Source of the DNA: Chionoecetes opilio
Lineage: Eukaryota; Arthropoda; Malacostraca; Decapoda; Majidae
Assembly (NCBI GenBank): GCA_016584305.1
Contig: JACEEZ010011919.1
Coordinates: 441,001-505,000, forward strand
DNA: 64,000 nucleotides
Direction of reading: 5' to 3'
Numbering within the stretch: position 1 is the first letter of the stretch; every line of letters starts with the position of its first letter. A model generated the notes under the pieces. It was given only the letters and a program-made list of their open reading frames with translations, had not been told where the DNA came from and made no database searches. Of this stretch, positions 10,466 to 22,139 are shown piece after piece. The translations under genes and the position numbers were made by a program.

Positions 10466-11223
10466 CTGAAGAAGGAAGAAAAAAAGAAAGAAAAAATAAA
10501 TAATAGAAGAAAAAAATAGTCTTAGGTGCTTTCTTTTCTATTAGGGCTTTATGAGTGGTCTTTTTGAACACCATACGCTTGCATGCTTAACTCCTGAACA
10601 ATGGAGGGTATCCACTGAGGCTACCCTGTTTCCAGCCATAAAATTATAATTCTTGTTTCATGTTTTCATTAGAGGCATTAGATGATGTCTGGCAACTCTC
10701 TCCAGCATGTTTCCAACTCAATACATAGGCCTAAGAAGTGAAGAACGTATTGTCAATAGTTGTCGCGGGGAAGGCAGGTGGCATCTCACCTGATGCTCGG
10801 AGCGATAAGGCGATGCGGTGGAGTGCCTCGCACTAATTCATGAAAGTTATTCTATACAATGTTTTTACTTCATTACTGAATCTAATCTATATGAGCCAGA
10901 AATGGATGGTAGAGCCCTATACTTTCTATAATGATGTGTGATAAGTAAAATGCAGATGTGTTTGGGCAACTTAAACTTGCATTAAACAGCAGCAAATGAC
11001 ATGCCCACAAACAGAAACTTAAGGCTACCATACCTGTGCTTTGTCTGGATTTTCTTCTCCTCTTGGTGGCAGTCTCGGCCTTGAGGGTGGAAGCATTCTT
11101 GAGTGTGGCTCTCCTGGTCCTGAGGGGGTTGGGAGTATCCTGCACCTCCGTCACCTCCATGAAGCGACGCAGCAGTCTGCGCGGCGTGAAGCCTTTGGTG
11201 TGAGGGTCCAGGGAGTCGTCCAT
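7261..11223 (-). CDS. Centromere protein T (CENP-T), with a one-base frame break
   Basis: Two coding exons, 11034-11223 and 7261-10465, joined in phase G|GA (donor CAG|GTATGG, acceptor TTCTTCAG|GAGG). Counting one missing base gives about 1131 residues, longer than human CENP-T (561) because of a repeat array. The N-terminus has FTPRRLLRRFMEVTEVQDTP, like the conserved TPRTLLR segment of CENP-T. A Lys/Arg-rich, Ser/Thr-rich linker follows, then ~23 repeats, then a C-terminal histone fold (YPRSVTKELYTHFARSRV, RKNSKQIEAEDLEKVMRRVG, SLNVLVEEMLPRELWDLF). CENP-T pairs with CENP-W at centromeric chromatin and, after CDK phosphorylation, recruits Ndc80 and Mis12 complexes. The frame breaks at about 8475, where one repeat reads GACCCCACTC rather than GACCCACACTC (+ strand). 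A sequencing or assembly error is as likely as a true mutation. Confidence 0.88.
8312..9504 (-). repeat. In-gene tandem repeat of 16-20 residues (about 23 units)
   Basis: The units read like SSPRKSVGEATVITPTPTR at the N-terminal end and SAQRKSVGQATTTATPTK at the C-terminal end. The later units are more homogeneous, which suggests recent unequal exchange or slippage. Nearly every unit holds RKSV or RKTV and TPTK or TPTR; the first units also hold SPRK. The block is GC- and GT-biased at DNA level and creates long spurious open frames in other registers. Confidence 0.92.
11034..11223 (-). CDS. CENP-T exon 1
   Basis: Starts MDDSLDPHTKGFTPRRLLRR with ATG in a good context (A at -3, G at +4). It ends in RRRKSRQST plus one base of a split Gly codon, before the donor GTATGG. 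An upstream acceptor-like CTTCAG near 11250 suggests a further untranslated exon. Confidence 0.82.
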
Positions 11224-11407
11224 GCTGCCACCACTGTCTTGTCACTCCTGCTGAAGGTACAGAATCTATACCATATTTTCTGAGATGTAACAAAAAATAT
11301 AAATTTCAGGTGTAATAAAAGAGTACATAATCTATTTATATCATGCCTGTTTCTCATAAACTATGGGAATATTTGCTGTATTCCATACCATATAAGATAC
11401 ACTCTGA

Positions 11408-12784
11408 CAGAGTTGTTTGATTTAAATCAAGTTGATTTAAATCAAATGATAAAAAAAAAATCACTTATTTAATTCATAACCTTATCATTATTTGAAAACG
11501 AGAGGGGAAAGAAGGAAAATTAAGGAAATGGGCTTTATGAACACCAATTTTATCATTGTAGTATTATTATATCAAAATAGGACTAAATGAGTGGTGCGGG
11601 GAATCCACTGTGGCACTTTTAGATAGCAAATTGCCATGTGGCTGTTTTCACAGCAGAAATATTTTTTTCTCAATTATATATATATTTTTTTATATATATA
11701 TAGAAAAGTTGTGGATTTACTCGGGCCCCAAGGAAAGTCTGGATCCCATGCTTTTCCATCAAAAGTGGACAGATTGTGGCTGCCTGGGGGTGACATTCTT
11801 CTAGTTATGTCTAATCCAAAGTTGCAAGCGGGGAGGAGAATTAGATATTGTTTCAGAGAAGACGAAATGACTACTGCTGAGCATCGCTGCCTGTCAGCGT
11901 GCTAACAACACAATTGAACTTGTGAAAATCTTCCAAAATGTTGACATTTTTTGCATTTATTTGTTGAATACACCTGTTTGCCTTCAAATATACCCCTTAT
12001 CCCAATTAATATTAGTAAATTTTATTGTTGCAACCCATAGTCAAGTGGTCAATCTTCATTTTTTGCGTGAATAAATGTTTTTGTCAGGTGGGGGCTTAAA
12101 GGTCAAGGTCAAGGAGGTCAACTCTTATATTTCCTTTCCAAATTGAATTACTAAAATTATGTAAGTCTAGGAAGATTCCCTGGCTTATTCTGAGCAAAAA
12201 ACATGTAAAACATTTTGTTCTAGGTCTTATAATAAGGAAGCTATGACCTTTCAAAAATGTTAATGTCAAGGACATTTTGACCTTTTTTCGAAATTTCACG
12301 AGGCCATAACTTTTGAACTGTAAGAGATAGAGAGCTGAAATTTGCAGAATCGGTTTTTTTGGCCAAAAGCACCCTGGGAGCCAATTTTCATGCAAATCCG
12401 AGGCAGTGTGGTGTTAAATCTCATTTTTCTTGGAACACTTGTCCTGGAATGCCCCCAGTCTGGATGTGTTTTCGCGAGCATCAGTGCAGCCTGGGCCAGC
12501 CTAGACCGGTCTGGCAAACGTCGTGAAAACGCGCTTATAGACATAGGCCTATTGATGTGAAAACGTCCATCACAGAAATAGAAAATATGTAAATTCATCT
12601 GTATTTCATGTTATATGCATTTTTTATTCACTTATTCTATCTCTGTTTAGTTATAAATATGCTAAATAATATCCTGTAGTAGTTAGATTTCACGTAGAAC
12701 ATCAAATTAATAAAAAATAAATAATAGATTTAAATCAAATACATCGTTTTTTTTTTTTTTAAATAAAAAAAATCAACAACCCTG
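11408..12784. mobile_element. hAT-like non-autonomous element, copy 1
   Basis: Left end CAGAGTTGTTTGATTTAAAT, right end ATCAACAACCCTG, both with GATTTAAATC subterminal motifs. The internal sequence (for example GGCTGTTTTCACAGCAGAAA and the GAAATCTAACTACT region) is shared in reverse orientation with the element at 51758-53580, which has an 8-bp target duplication. It has no intact open frame. The middle (12050-12450) holds TCAAGGTCAAGG and other sequence not present in the other copy. Confidence 0.75.
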
Positions 12785-13047
12785 CGTGAATCTGATAAAA
12801 CAAATCATTGTCTTGTTAGGTTGGAAATAGGCCTTGAAGTTACTAGCACAAGCAAGTCATTATGCAATAGACAAATGTTAAAAATAAACACTATGACATG
12901 TTTTTTACTGTCCTCTTCCCACTATAACGACTGCATAACCGCTTTAAGAACAAAGTAAACCATCCACTCCTAAACACCTATGAATGGCGCTCATTGTCAC
13001 TGCATGCAAGCAACTGTCCATTGTTTATAATATCTGAGGCACGTTTC

Positions 13048-13463
13048 GGTAAAATTCTAGTCCTTTCCCGCCCTTATTAGTGGGCTTTTTTTCTCCAGAC
13101 CGTCCCTTCAGATACCCCTAAACGTAATTATAAAGTAGGGGAGAGAGAAAAAAAAAAAAAAAAAATACTAACCTAACCTCAATAAAACTTAACCTAACCT
13201 GGTAAAATTCTAGTTCTTTCCCACCCTTAGGTCTCGCTAGGAGGTTATTGGTAAGGTTAGGTTAGGTTATAGTGAGGTTAGGTTAGTAACATCATTTTGG
13301 GGGTCCAGGGCGGGGGTAATATAGGGGAGAGGGGAGGGGGGTTAAAGGGGGCATCGCTACCCCATTCTATAATTACGTTTTAGAGGTATCTGAAGGGATC
13401 TGTGAAGGTCTGGAAAAAATAAAACCACCAATAAGGGCGGGAAAGGACTCTAGAATTTTACCC
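13048..13463. mobile_element. MITE with long terminal inverted repeats, copy 2
   Basis: 416 bp, of the same family as 3376-3729. Left end GGTAAAATTCTAGTCCTTTC, right end CTAGAATTTTACCC. The flanks ACGTTTC and AAGTTTC agree at 6 of 7 bases, supporting a 7-bp target duplication. The core holds GGTTAGG repeats and a G-rich stretch. Confidence 0.83.
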
Positions 13464-14295
13464 AAGTTTCTATTCTCTTTGCGCTTTCCTTATAAGTGGG
13501 TCCTGTGTTATCATTCTCAATCCCATTAGGCTAGTACCAGCAGATGCTCAACTGGCCAAGATACATCTAGGTAGCAGCTCCGCCCCCCTCGGCCCCACGG
13601 CAAGATTATTAACCTAACCTCCTAAAGGGTTGGGGGCTCCGGACAGGGAGGGTGTGCCAGTATGCGCTATTTGACAACTAAATAATTTCTTCAATATGTA
13701 CATGTATATAAGTTTTGAGGATTACGCGGAAAAGGATTAATACTACACAGCAAGCTGAGTAAAAAAAATATATATAGAAAATGTAAGTGGTAACGGCAGT
13801 AGCGACGGCGGCAGTTTTCGTCCATTATAACCACTGAAACGGCGATCCCAGGATTTGGTGATGAAACCTCCCCCCACACTTCTTAACAGGTTCCCGGGAA
13901 AAAAAAATATCTCCATCTGAAAAAGCACCAATTATTTGCTAGGAAAAATTTGTCAGTGTCTCAGAAAATGACCGCGCAGTCCTCATCCATCTTTTAGCGC
14001 GACCGCGCAGTTCTCGTTCATAATAACATGTTTTACTTCACCATACTTCCAAATGTGTTGAGTATTGAGGTTAAGCGGAAAATCTTAAGAACAAGGGCTC
14101 CACGCTAAGCTGACCCAAATGTTGGCTCTACGTATTATACTTACTGTCCTTAACACATCTGTTTAGATTTTAATGAGTGCCGATCCTTACTTTGCCTACA
14201 TGGCCGATATTAAATTTCAGGTTCTTGAGAAAAACTAAGTCCAGCCAGATGCGCAATGGACGACGAGTTTGAGAAAGTAGTAGGTATAACCTATA

Positions 14296-14876
14296 CAGTA
14301 AAAGCCTTATAACTCGGAATTTGATATAACTCGGCATGGCAAAGACAAGGATTTGGGGGGGGGGGGGGGGGGGGGGGGTTAGGCCCTGGAGGCTCACTCG
14401 AGGGCTGGGATGGTTGGCCCTCGCCCGTTGGTGGCGCAGGTAGGATTCTTATAGTGACGCCTCTGATTAGAGGCTCATGCCGCCCCCTGTGTCCTCCCAT
14501 GCACTTGCAGTCGAAGGTAGAGTTAATGGACAGGGCATAGTGTTGCAGTAATTAAGTGCTCAAGTGATGTAAAATTAAGTTGTACAGGTACAGTACTGTA
14601 TACAATACAGTACAGAGTTGTGATTATAAAGTGATTAAAGTGATACCAGTGTTAAAATGCGACTGAGTCCCCCTAACATCTTCTACATGTTACAACAAGG
14701 CTCCCCTCTCCTTGGATTACATGCCTGCTGCTACCCGTTCATTGGTAAGTTTAGCTTTTATGCTTTTACAGTACTGCATTTTTTTTTTTTCTCTCCCCCC
14801 CCATATCAGAGGAGGACATTGCATAACTCGGCAAGGGCCAGAGCCCCTATCGTGCCGAGTTATAAGGCTTTTACTG
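14296..14876. mobile_element. TA-flanked TIR element (pogo/Tc1-mariner type), SINE fragment inside
   Basis: Inverted ends CAGTAAAAGCCTTATAACTC and GAGTTATAAGGCTTTTACTG, each bordered by TA. Inside are a ~20-base G run and a reversed SINE 3' fragment. Non-coding. Confidence 0.8.
14374..14524 (-). mobile_element. SINE 3' fragment
   Basis: On the minus strand it matches the body of the two full SINEs at 31269 and 55790 (shared GGGCGGCATGAGCCTCTAAT and CACTATAAGAATCCT blocks). It lacks the tRNA-like head and the A tail. Confidence 0.75.
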
Positions 14877-14905
14877 TATGTAATAGCACGGGGGGGGGGG
14901 GGGGG

Positions 14906-16024
14906 GGGGGGGCTGAGCCACGGCCTCCTTAACAAGGCCTGAGCGACGTGACGTCACAGCCTCGTGACGTCTTCAGCCTCGGTCATCTCACCCGCTCCGT
15001 CCTCTCCCTCGCTCTGTCTGTCCCACGTATATTATACAGTAATTTATAAATGCTATTTATAAATGTTATCTTCGTAAATGTTTGTTCTATAATATTATCA
15101 AATAAGAAACAGTAAAACACGCTAAAGAAATGCCATTACGAGACTCTGAAGAAATATGCATGAACTTATTATTCACTTCAACTCTTCGCCATTTAAAACT
15201 TTGCGAGTCAACATTTACCATGAAACATATCAATAGAAGCGCAATTTTATTAGCTTTCCATTGATATATTTCGTTATCTGATAAATTAATTAGAACCATG
15301 CATAAATTAGAGTAGATAAATAAATAAAATAATCAATCGGGTAATTTTCCCGATTGATGATGTTATTTACTTAGTTAATGCTAATTTATGCATGGTACTA
15401 ATTCATTTATCAGAAAACGAAATATATAAGTGAATAAATAAATAACATCATTACATACATTACCGTTAACTAAATAAATAACATCATCAATCGGGTAATT
15501 TTCTCGATTGATGATGTGATTTATTCACTTATATATTTAGTTTTCTGATAAATGAATTAGTACCATGCATAAGTTAGCGTTAACTAAATAAATAACATCA
15601 TCAATCGGGGAAATTACCCGATTGATGATTTTATTTATTTATCTAACGCTAATTTATGCATGGTTCAATTCATTTATCAGATAACTAAATATATCAATGG
15701 AAAGCTAATAAAATTGCGCTTCTATTGATATGTTTCATGGTAAATGTTGACTCGCAAAGTTTTAAATGGCGAAGAGTTGAAGTGAATAAGTTCATGCATA
15801 TTTCTTCAGTCTCGTAATGGCATTTCTTTAGCGTGTTTTACTGTTTTTTATTTGATAATATTATAGAACAAACATTTACAGAGATAACATTTATAAATTT
15901 AGCATTTATAAATTACTGTATAATATACGTGGAAGACAGACGGGATAGGACGAACGGGGTGAGATGACGAGGCTATGACGCACGGCACGCTCAGGCCGTA
16001 AGAGAGTCGGGCTGAGGCCCCCCG
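14906..16024. mobile_element. 1.1-kb nested palindromic element
   Basis: Outer inverted arms of about 400 bp run from GGCTGAGCC (14911) inward and return from about 15640 to GGCTGAGGCCCCCC (16024). They share landmarks such as CACGTATATTATACAG, CATTTACCATGAAACAT and TTAGCTTTCCATTGATAT. Within the loop are further inverted pairs and three copies of a hairpin whose stem is ATCAATCGGG/CCCGATTGAT (near 15332, 15486 and 15600). There is no open frame. It could be a foldback transposon or a MITE inserted into its own copies. Confidence 0.8.
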
Positions 16025-16200
16025 TTAGGTTAGTGCACAGCACGGGGGGGGGGCGAGGAGGTGCTAGTTAGGCTGTAGAGTTTTGTCTCTTAGATAAGCC
16101 CACCCCCTATCTCTCTTATCCACAAGCTTGGGGACATGCGACAACCGGGGGTTTGGGTGGGGTCGGGAGCAATAGGGCATAGGCCGATTAAGTCTATGAT

Positions 16201-16802
16201 AGGGAATTTCCCTAGTTAGGATTTTTGGAATAAAGGACGAGTTCCGTATAGTTTTAAAACTCCAACTATCTTTTCTTGCCTACAATAGGTGATTGTTTAA
16301 TGGTGCTTGTTTGGTGTGCGCAAACCAAAAATAATAAAAAATAATAAAAATGAACCCCTAACTGTTAATGAACTAGTAAGTCTATGAACTAGGGAAATTT
16401 CCCTAGTTTAGGGATTTTTTTGGTAATAATGGACGAGTTTCACGTTCGTTTTCAGAGACACCAACTATTTTTTCTTGGCCTACAATAGGTGATTGTTTTA
16501 ATGGTGCTTGTTTTATTTTGCGCAAACCAAAAATTAATAAAAAATAAATAAAAAAATGAAACCTAACCTAACCTTGTTTTAATGAAACCTAACCTAACCT
16601 TAACTGTTTTAATGAAACTTAACTTAACCTTACAGGTTTTAATGAAACCTAACCTAACCTTAACCACAAAGTATATATATATTTTTTTTTTTTTTTGGTT
16701 TGGTTTGGTTTGTGCAAAATAAAACAAGCACCTATTGTAGGCCAAGAAAAAATAGTTGGTGTCTCTGAAATCGAACGTGAAACTCTCGTCCATTATAACA
16801 GA
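16201..16802. repeat. Three copies of a ~150-bp repeat, the third inverted
   Basis: Blocks at 16201-16353 and 16393-16555 run in the same direction and share GGCCTACAATAGGTGATTG-like and GCGCAAACCAAAAAT sequence. A third at 16686-16802 is inverted. Between the second and third are three short direct copies of AATGAAACCTAACCTAACCT. Confidence 0.65.
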
Positions 16803-16811
16803 TTTTTTTTG

Positions 16812-16906
16812 TGGGGGGCCATATTTCCCTTATGTGTGTGCTCCCCCACCCAAAAACCCCGGTTTCCCACCAAGCTTGTTGGCTATAAGAAGAAGATAGG
16901 GGGGGT
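16812..16906. repeat. Dispersed cassette, partial copy
   Basis: Shares CTCCCCCACCCAAAAACCCC and AAGCTTGTTGGCTATA with the cassettes at 500-657 and 17845-17999, but lacks their first third. Confidence 0.6.
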
Positions 16907-17394
16907 GGAGCCTTTGTTCTTAAGATTTACCGGTTAAGCAAAATAATACCACTGCCATCAGGTTCTCGTGTTCAGTATGATCAAGAATTTCCATGGGAAA
17001 ATGAAAATAATTGGAGCACTCGCTGACGGCGGCGACAGTTCCAGGTACCGGGTGGAGATGGTGGCTACCTTTGAAGAATACCTTTGAAGAATTCCGTCAG
17101 TTATCGACGCAACTGAGATGGATCTCCACTGTAACCAGACAGCTCTCTCTCCTCTTTGATCCAGTGCAGGAGACTGTTTGAGTTGGAGCTGGTGTATCCT
17201 GGTGTTGGCGGTTGGTCTGGTATTTTGGCGGAAATACTTTGGAACTCATCCTTCGGCTTTGACTGAAATGAACTACCGCACTGTATTGTATGCTTATTGT
17301 ACTTCACATCTGTAAAGGTTCCAGCGTGCGCTCAGCCTTGGTTAACCCACACGGCCGCTATGAAATATGAGGTGCCTCAAAAAATTCTAAGTCC

Positions 17395-17846
17395 AGTTAG
17401 GTTAGGTATACTTTGTGGTTAAGGTTAGGTATACTTTGTGGTTAAGGTTAGGTATACTTTGTGGTTAAGGTTAGGTTAGGAACTAGGTATACTTTGTGGT
17501 TAAGGTTAGGTTAGGAACTAGGTATACTTTGTGGTTAAGGTTAGGTTAGGTTAGGTATACTTTGTGGTTAAGGTTAGGTTAGGTTAGGTATACTTTGTGG
17601 TTAAGGTTAGGTTAGGTTAGGTATACTTTGTGGTTAAGGTTAGGTTAGGTTAGGTATACTTTGTGGTTAAGGTTAGGTTAGGTTAGGTATACTTTGCGGT
17701 TAAGGTTAGGTTCGGTTAGGTATACTTTGTGGTTAAGGTTAGGTATACTTTGCGGTTAAGGTTAGGTTAGGTTCGGTTAGGTATACTTTGTGGTTAAGGT
17801 TAGGTTAGGTTAGGTATACTTTGTGGTTAAGGTTAGGTTAGGTTAG
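17395..17846. repeat. TTAGG-type tandem array with a GGTATACTTTGTGGTTAAGG unit
   Basis: About fourteen copies of GGTATACTTTGTGGTTAAGG separated by one to three GGTTAG steps, so the period is 23-38 bp. The variable GGTTAG count suggests replication slippage. It runs straight into the cassette at 17845. Confidence 0.88.
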
Positions 17847-17999
17847 ATTTTTACATATAGTGACTTTGATGATTTTTTTGGGAGCCATAAATCACTTATG
17901 TTTGCTTCCCCCACCCAAAAACCCCGTATTCCCGCCAGTTCCCCAGGCTTGTTGGCTATAGGGGGAAGAAAAAAAAGATAGGGGTGAAGGACTTCTTCC
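17845..17999. repeat. Dispersed ~155-bp cassette, copy 2
   Basis: Near-identical to 500-657 and in the same orientation relative to the neighbouring TTAGG-type array. Confidence 0.75.
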
Positions 18000-19046
18000 A
18001 AAGTTTTACCCCCAGCTCTTTCGAATCTTTACGGACTAATCTCTAGCCGTGGCGAAAAGGGCCGCGGCCGCCGTATCTTTAGCCCTGTCGTTCAAGGATA
18101 CGAGTCCGTATATTGTCGCGGCATGTATCCCTTGGTTCTTGGTATTAGTAAAGGGCTGTGACGACTATTCGCCCTGTGGCTGTGGCGTGATAGCTGACAG
18201 GTCTTCCTTAGGGAGGCACAGTGACTGACAAGCCTGTGTCCCCTGCATTCGAAGTAGCACTTTCAACAAGGCACATGCGTATAGCGTTTGGCACACGCAC
18301 TGTTCACTATATCTTACATGAAATACTGTTCATACAAAACTAGGAACTTCCATGAGCGGCAAGAAACATAATACACCCTACGTAGACAGCTATGTTAAAA
18401 TCTACCTACCACTGTAAAGACTTGCCGATGAGCTCCACACAGCATGCCACGGCGCTCACAGCTCACTGTTCCATACTTTCCACACCCAAGTAAGTACTGA
18501 CCACAGGGAAGCAAGATAAAATACCCTTGAAATCTCCTCCGCTCGCTCGAAATTCGCTCCTTTTTCAAATGTTGATGTGCGAGTCTCTGTGTTCTGCCGC
18601 CAGATGCTGCTGCTGCTGCTGCGCTGCTGCTGGGTAATAAATAAAGAAGGTACTCTACTGGGTAATGATCATACATTTGTCTTTGAGTAGCTCTCTTTAA
18701 TTTCTACTCTCAAGACAACACAATCATTATTACGTAAGGAAATACTGTTCAAAATGTGAAATACACGAAAGACCAAGAAAGGATCCTTACATCACGCGAT
18801 GCGACATCATTGAAGAAACACCCATCGTTGAAAAGGCGAAGATTCCGCGTTTACGCTTTCCATCTTTTGTTACTTTCTCGTATTTTTAGAAAATTTACAT
18901 ATCTTTTGTTTCTTCAGAGTTTCACTATTAAAGTATAAAGCAGGCAATAATTCTATATTTCTCTTCGCATGGTCGGTAAATTATTTTTCCTTTCTAAAAG
19001 CAAAAAGAAAAAATTGGGGGTCGAGACCACTGAGCTCTATACTATA

Positions 19047-19639
19047 CTAGCCGCAAAGCCGCCCTCCGGGCGGACTTTTTGGCTAGCTCCTGCGGAGGGC
19101 TAGGCCCACCACCTGTGTTTGGTGGGCCAGGCCCACCAAACATAGACTCTCCAGATGGCCCCTTCTAGCTTTCCTGAAATCATGGATCTAGAAATTATGT
19201 ATTAACGCCAACCTATTCACATCACCCCCAACCCATTCACTCACCCATTACCCATCACCCCCCACCCATTCACTCACCCATTACCCCCCCCCCCACCCAT
19301 TCACTCACCCATTATCCATCACCACACACCCATTCACTCACCCATTACCCATAACCCCCATCTATTCCCTCACCCATCACCCCCCACCCATCACCCTACA
19401 CCCATTACCCATCACCCCATCCATTCACTCACCCATTACCCATCACCCTACATCAAGGTTTCCTCAATTCTCGCAACCCACTTTTTTCACAATTCTCGCT
19501 AATAGGCTGCTAAAAAAAAAAAAAAAAAAAAAAGTGATCGGATCATCTCATAAATGGGCTTAAAACCTTCCCCTGCTCGAGCCGGTTCCAAAACTGTGCC
19601 ATATGAGGGGATTCCGCCACAGGGGGCGGCACCTGGAGC

Positions 19640-19673
<34 letters not shown>

Positions 19674-19695
19674 TCGCTTAGATTATTATAATAGA
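19047..19695 (-). mobile_element. Non-autonomous Helitron, copy 1
   Basis: Read on the minus strand it begins TCTATTATAATAATCTAAGC and ends with a GC hairpin (CCGCCCGGAGGGCGG), eight bases, then CTAG. It sits between A and T, as Helitrons do. The interior holds an AC microsatellite, an A run and a minisatellite. No coding sequence, so it would depend on a Rep-helicase supplied elsewhere. Confidence 0.82.
19200..19455. repeat. Minisatellite in Helitron copy 1
   Basis: Imperfect ~32-bp units built from CACCCATTCACTCACCCATT and ACCCATCACCCCC. Units vary in length and order. Confidence 0.85.
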
Positions 19696-19809
19696 TGTTA
19701 TTATAGAGCTCAGTGGTCGAGGCCGGGGACCCGGGGTCCACGGAGGGATAATAAATGAGCTGGCTGGGCATACAATTCACGTATCGTCTCTGTAGACTTA
19801 TATTGATTA

Positions 19810-20371
19810 CTAGCCACAAAGCCGCCCTCCGGGCGGACTTTTTGGCTAGCTCCTGCGGAGGGCTATTGGTGGCCCACCACCTGCGTTTGGTGGGCCAAAC
19901 ACAGACTCTCCAGATAGCCCCTTCTAACTTTCATGAAATTATGGATGTAGAAATGTATATTAACGCCAACCCATTCACATCACCCCCAATCCATTCACTC
20001 ACCCATTACCCATCACCCCCCACCCATTCACTCACCCATTACTCATCACCCCCCACCCATTCACTCACCCATTACCCATCACCCCCCACCCATTCACTCA
20101 CCCATTACCCATCACCCCCCACCCATTCACTCACCCATTACCCATCACCCCCCACCCATTCACTCACCCATTAACCATCACCACACACCCATTACCCATC
20201 ACCCCCAACCTATTCCCTCACCCATCACCCCCCACCCATTCACTCACCCATCACCCCACACCCATTACCCATCACCCCACCCATTCACTCACCCATTACC
20301 CATCACCCTACATCAAGGTTTCCTCAATTCTCGCAAGCCACTTTTTTTCCACAATTCTCGCTAATAGGCTG

Positions 20372-20405
<34 letters not shown>

Positions 20406-20560
20406 GATCGGATCATCTCTTAAGTGGGCTTAAAACCTTCCCCTGGTCGACCCGATTCCAAAACTGTGCCATATGAGGGGATTCCGCCACAGGGGGCGGC
20501 ACCCAGAGCGGACAGACAGACACACACACACACACACACTTTCGCTTATATTATTATAGA
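19810..20560 (-). mobile_element. Non-autonomous Helitron, copy 2
   Basis: Same family as 19047-19695 and only 114 bp away, in the same orientation. On the minus strand it begins TCTATAATAATATAAGCG and ends with the same GC hairpin and CTAG, again between A and T. It is about 100 bp longer, mainly through more minisatellite units. Confidence 0.82.
19970..20315. repeat. Minisatellite in Helitron copy 2
   Basis: Same ~32-bp CACCCATTCACTCACCC unit as in copy 1, but with about five nearly identical consecutive units. This points to recent local expansion. Confidence 0.87.
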
Positions 20561-21621
20561 TATTATCGTCATGCGAGGCGCTGCTCTGTGATTGGTCAGC
20601 AGAATTTCCCCACACATATCCCTAGAATATCCCTATATTCCCCACCCAGAGGCCACCGATAACCGTACGGGAGTGACGGCTCGGTACGAGCATCTCCCTC
20701 AGCCCACCCTCGTAAGGTTATTGTAGCCATACACTCGTAAGTTGTCCCTTACGAGGGATTTTCGAGCATCCCTGCCCTGATCTATGGGTTAAAGTTAGGA
20801 CAACAGTCACCACACATCCCAAAGATAAATAAAAAAAAATTAAGGATAAATAAGAATAAATATCCAGGTTTCCTTTCCCGTGACAAGTGAAAAAGATAGC
20901 CGAGTTGCTTCTTGTGTTTTTGAGTCTTAAAGATAAGATCTTATGCATAGCAAATCATGACTTAAGGCGTATTTTGTCCATGCCCTTGGAAGTAAAATTT
21001 TACTTATTTAAGCTCCCCCCATTTTTTTTCTCTTTTGCATCACAAAAAAACGAGCAGTACACTCCCGGCAACGTATTTTACTCTTTTCCTGTAAAATTTT
21101 ACAGTCGTGGGTGTGGTGGGGGTTTTCAAGAGCCGGCCCAACAGATCGCGCGCATGAGAAAATCTTATCAAAACCCCCCCCGTAAATTTTTTCCCTTTTC
21201 TTAATTCTACCCAATTTCAACATTCTTTACATGCGACGACATGAAAAGGATACTGTTTTTAAATTTAAGGGGGGAAGGGTAGAAAGGGAGTAGAGTAGGG
21301 GACTCAAAGGTAAGAAGTCAAAAATTTTAAAAATTCTCCAGCGACGTCGGGAAAAATTTTTCCAATCCTCAATTTTTAAAATGTGTCCGAATTTTTCCAT
21401 TGATTTGCTGGCTTAGCACCAAAAATGGTGTATTATGTTTAAGTATAGTCAAATATTTAAATATTTTCATGAGGATATTACATTTAAAATAAAAATGAAA
21501 AAAAAATTTTGGGGTATTATTTTATATCACAAAAAAAAGAAACCCTTTTTAGAGAACCTATCGCGGGGGCACAAATAGAACATTTATCAGTCGATTCAGC
21601 CCCAACACGGTAGGAAGGGTC

Positions 21622-22130
21622 TCGTGTGAACCCCAGGGCCCCCCACACACCCACCACCACCAGGCACCCACGCGCCCACCACCACCCACCACCCACCCCA
21701 CCCACCCACCACCCCCCCCACCACACCCCCATCACACACCCCCACCACCCCCCCCACCCACCCCCATCACAACCCCCCCACCACACCCCCATCACCCATC
21801 GGCCCACCACCCGCCCCCCACACCCCCACCCACCACACGCCAAACCCATCCCCCCCAACCACACCCCCACCCAACACGCCCATCAACATCCCCCACCACA
21901 CACCCACCCCCCACACGCCCATCACCCTTTCGCCCCCACACGCCCAAACATCCCCCCACCACCACCCACCCACCACACGCCCACAAATCCGCCACCCACA
22001 CCCCCCACCACACCCCCACACCCCCGCCCCCCAAACCCCCACCCACCACACCCCCATATACATCGCCCCCCATACACCCCCCCACCAACGCCCCATCACA
22101 CACCCGCCCACCACACACCCGCCCATGGAT
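21622..22130. repeat. C/A-rich low-complexity tract (CCCACC-type)
   Basis: About 510 bp composed almost entirely of CCCACCACC, CACACCCCC and CCCATCACC words, with few T and very few G. The opposite strand is therefore G-rich with many GGG runs. Open frames on both strands are by-products of composition and I do not treat them as genes. Confidence 0.85.
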
Positions 22131-22139
22131 GTTAAACGG

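Noticed and set aside
12100..12120. Nuclear receptor site (TCAAGGTCA, FTZ-F1/ERR-like)
   Set aside because: It is embedded in a hAT-like element far from a gene start, so chance occurrence is the simpler explanation.
17395..17846. Chromosome end (telomere)
   Set aside because: TTAGG motifs are mixed with other unit sequence and followed by ordinary genomic DNA on both sides.
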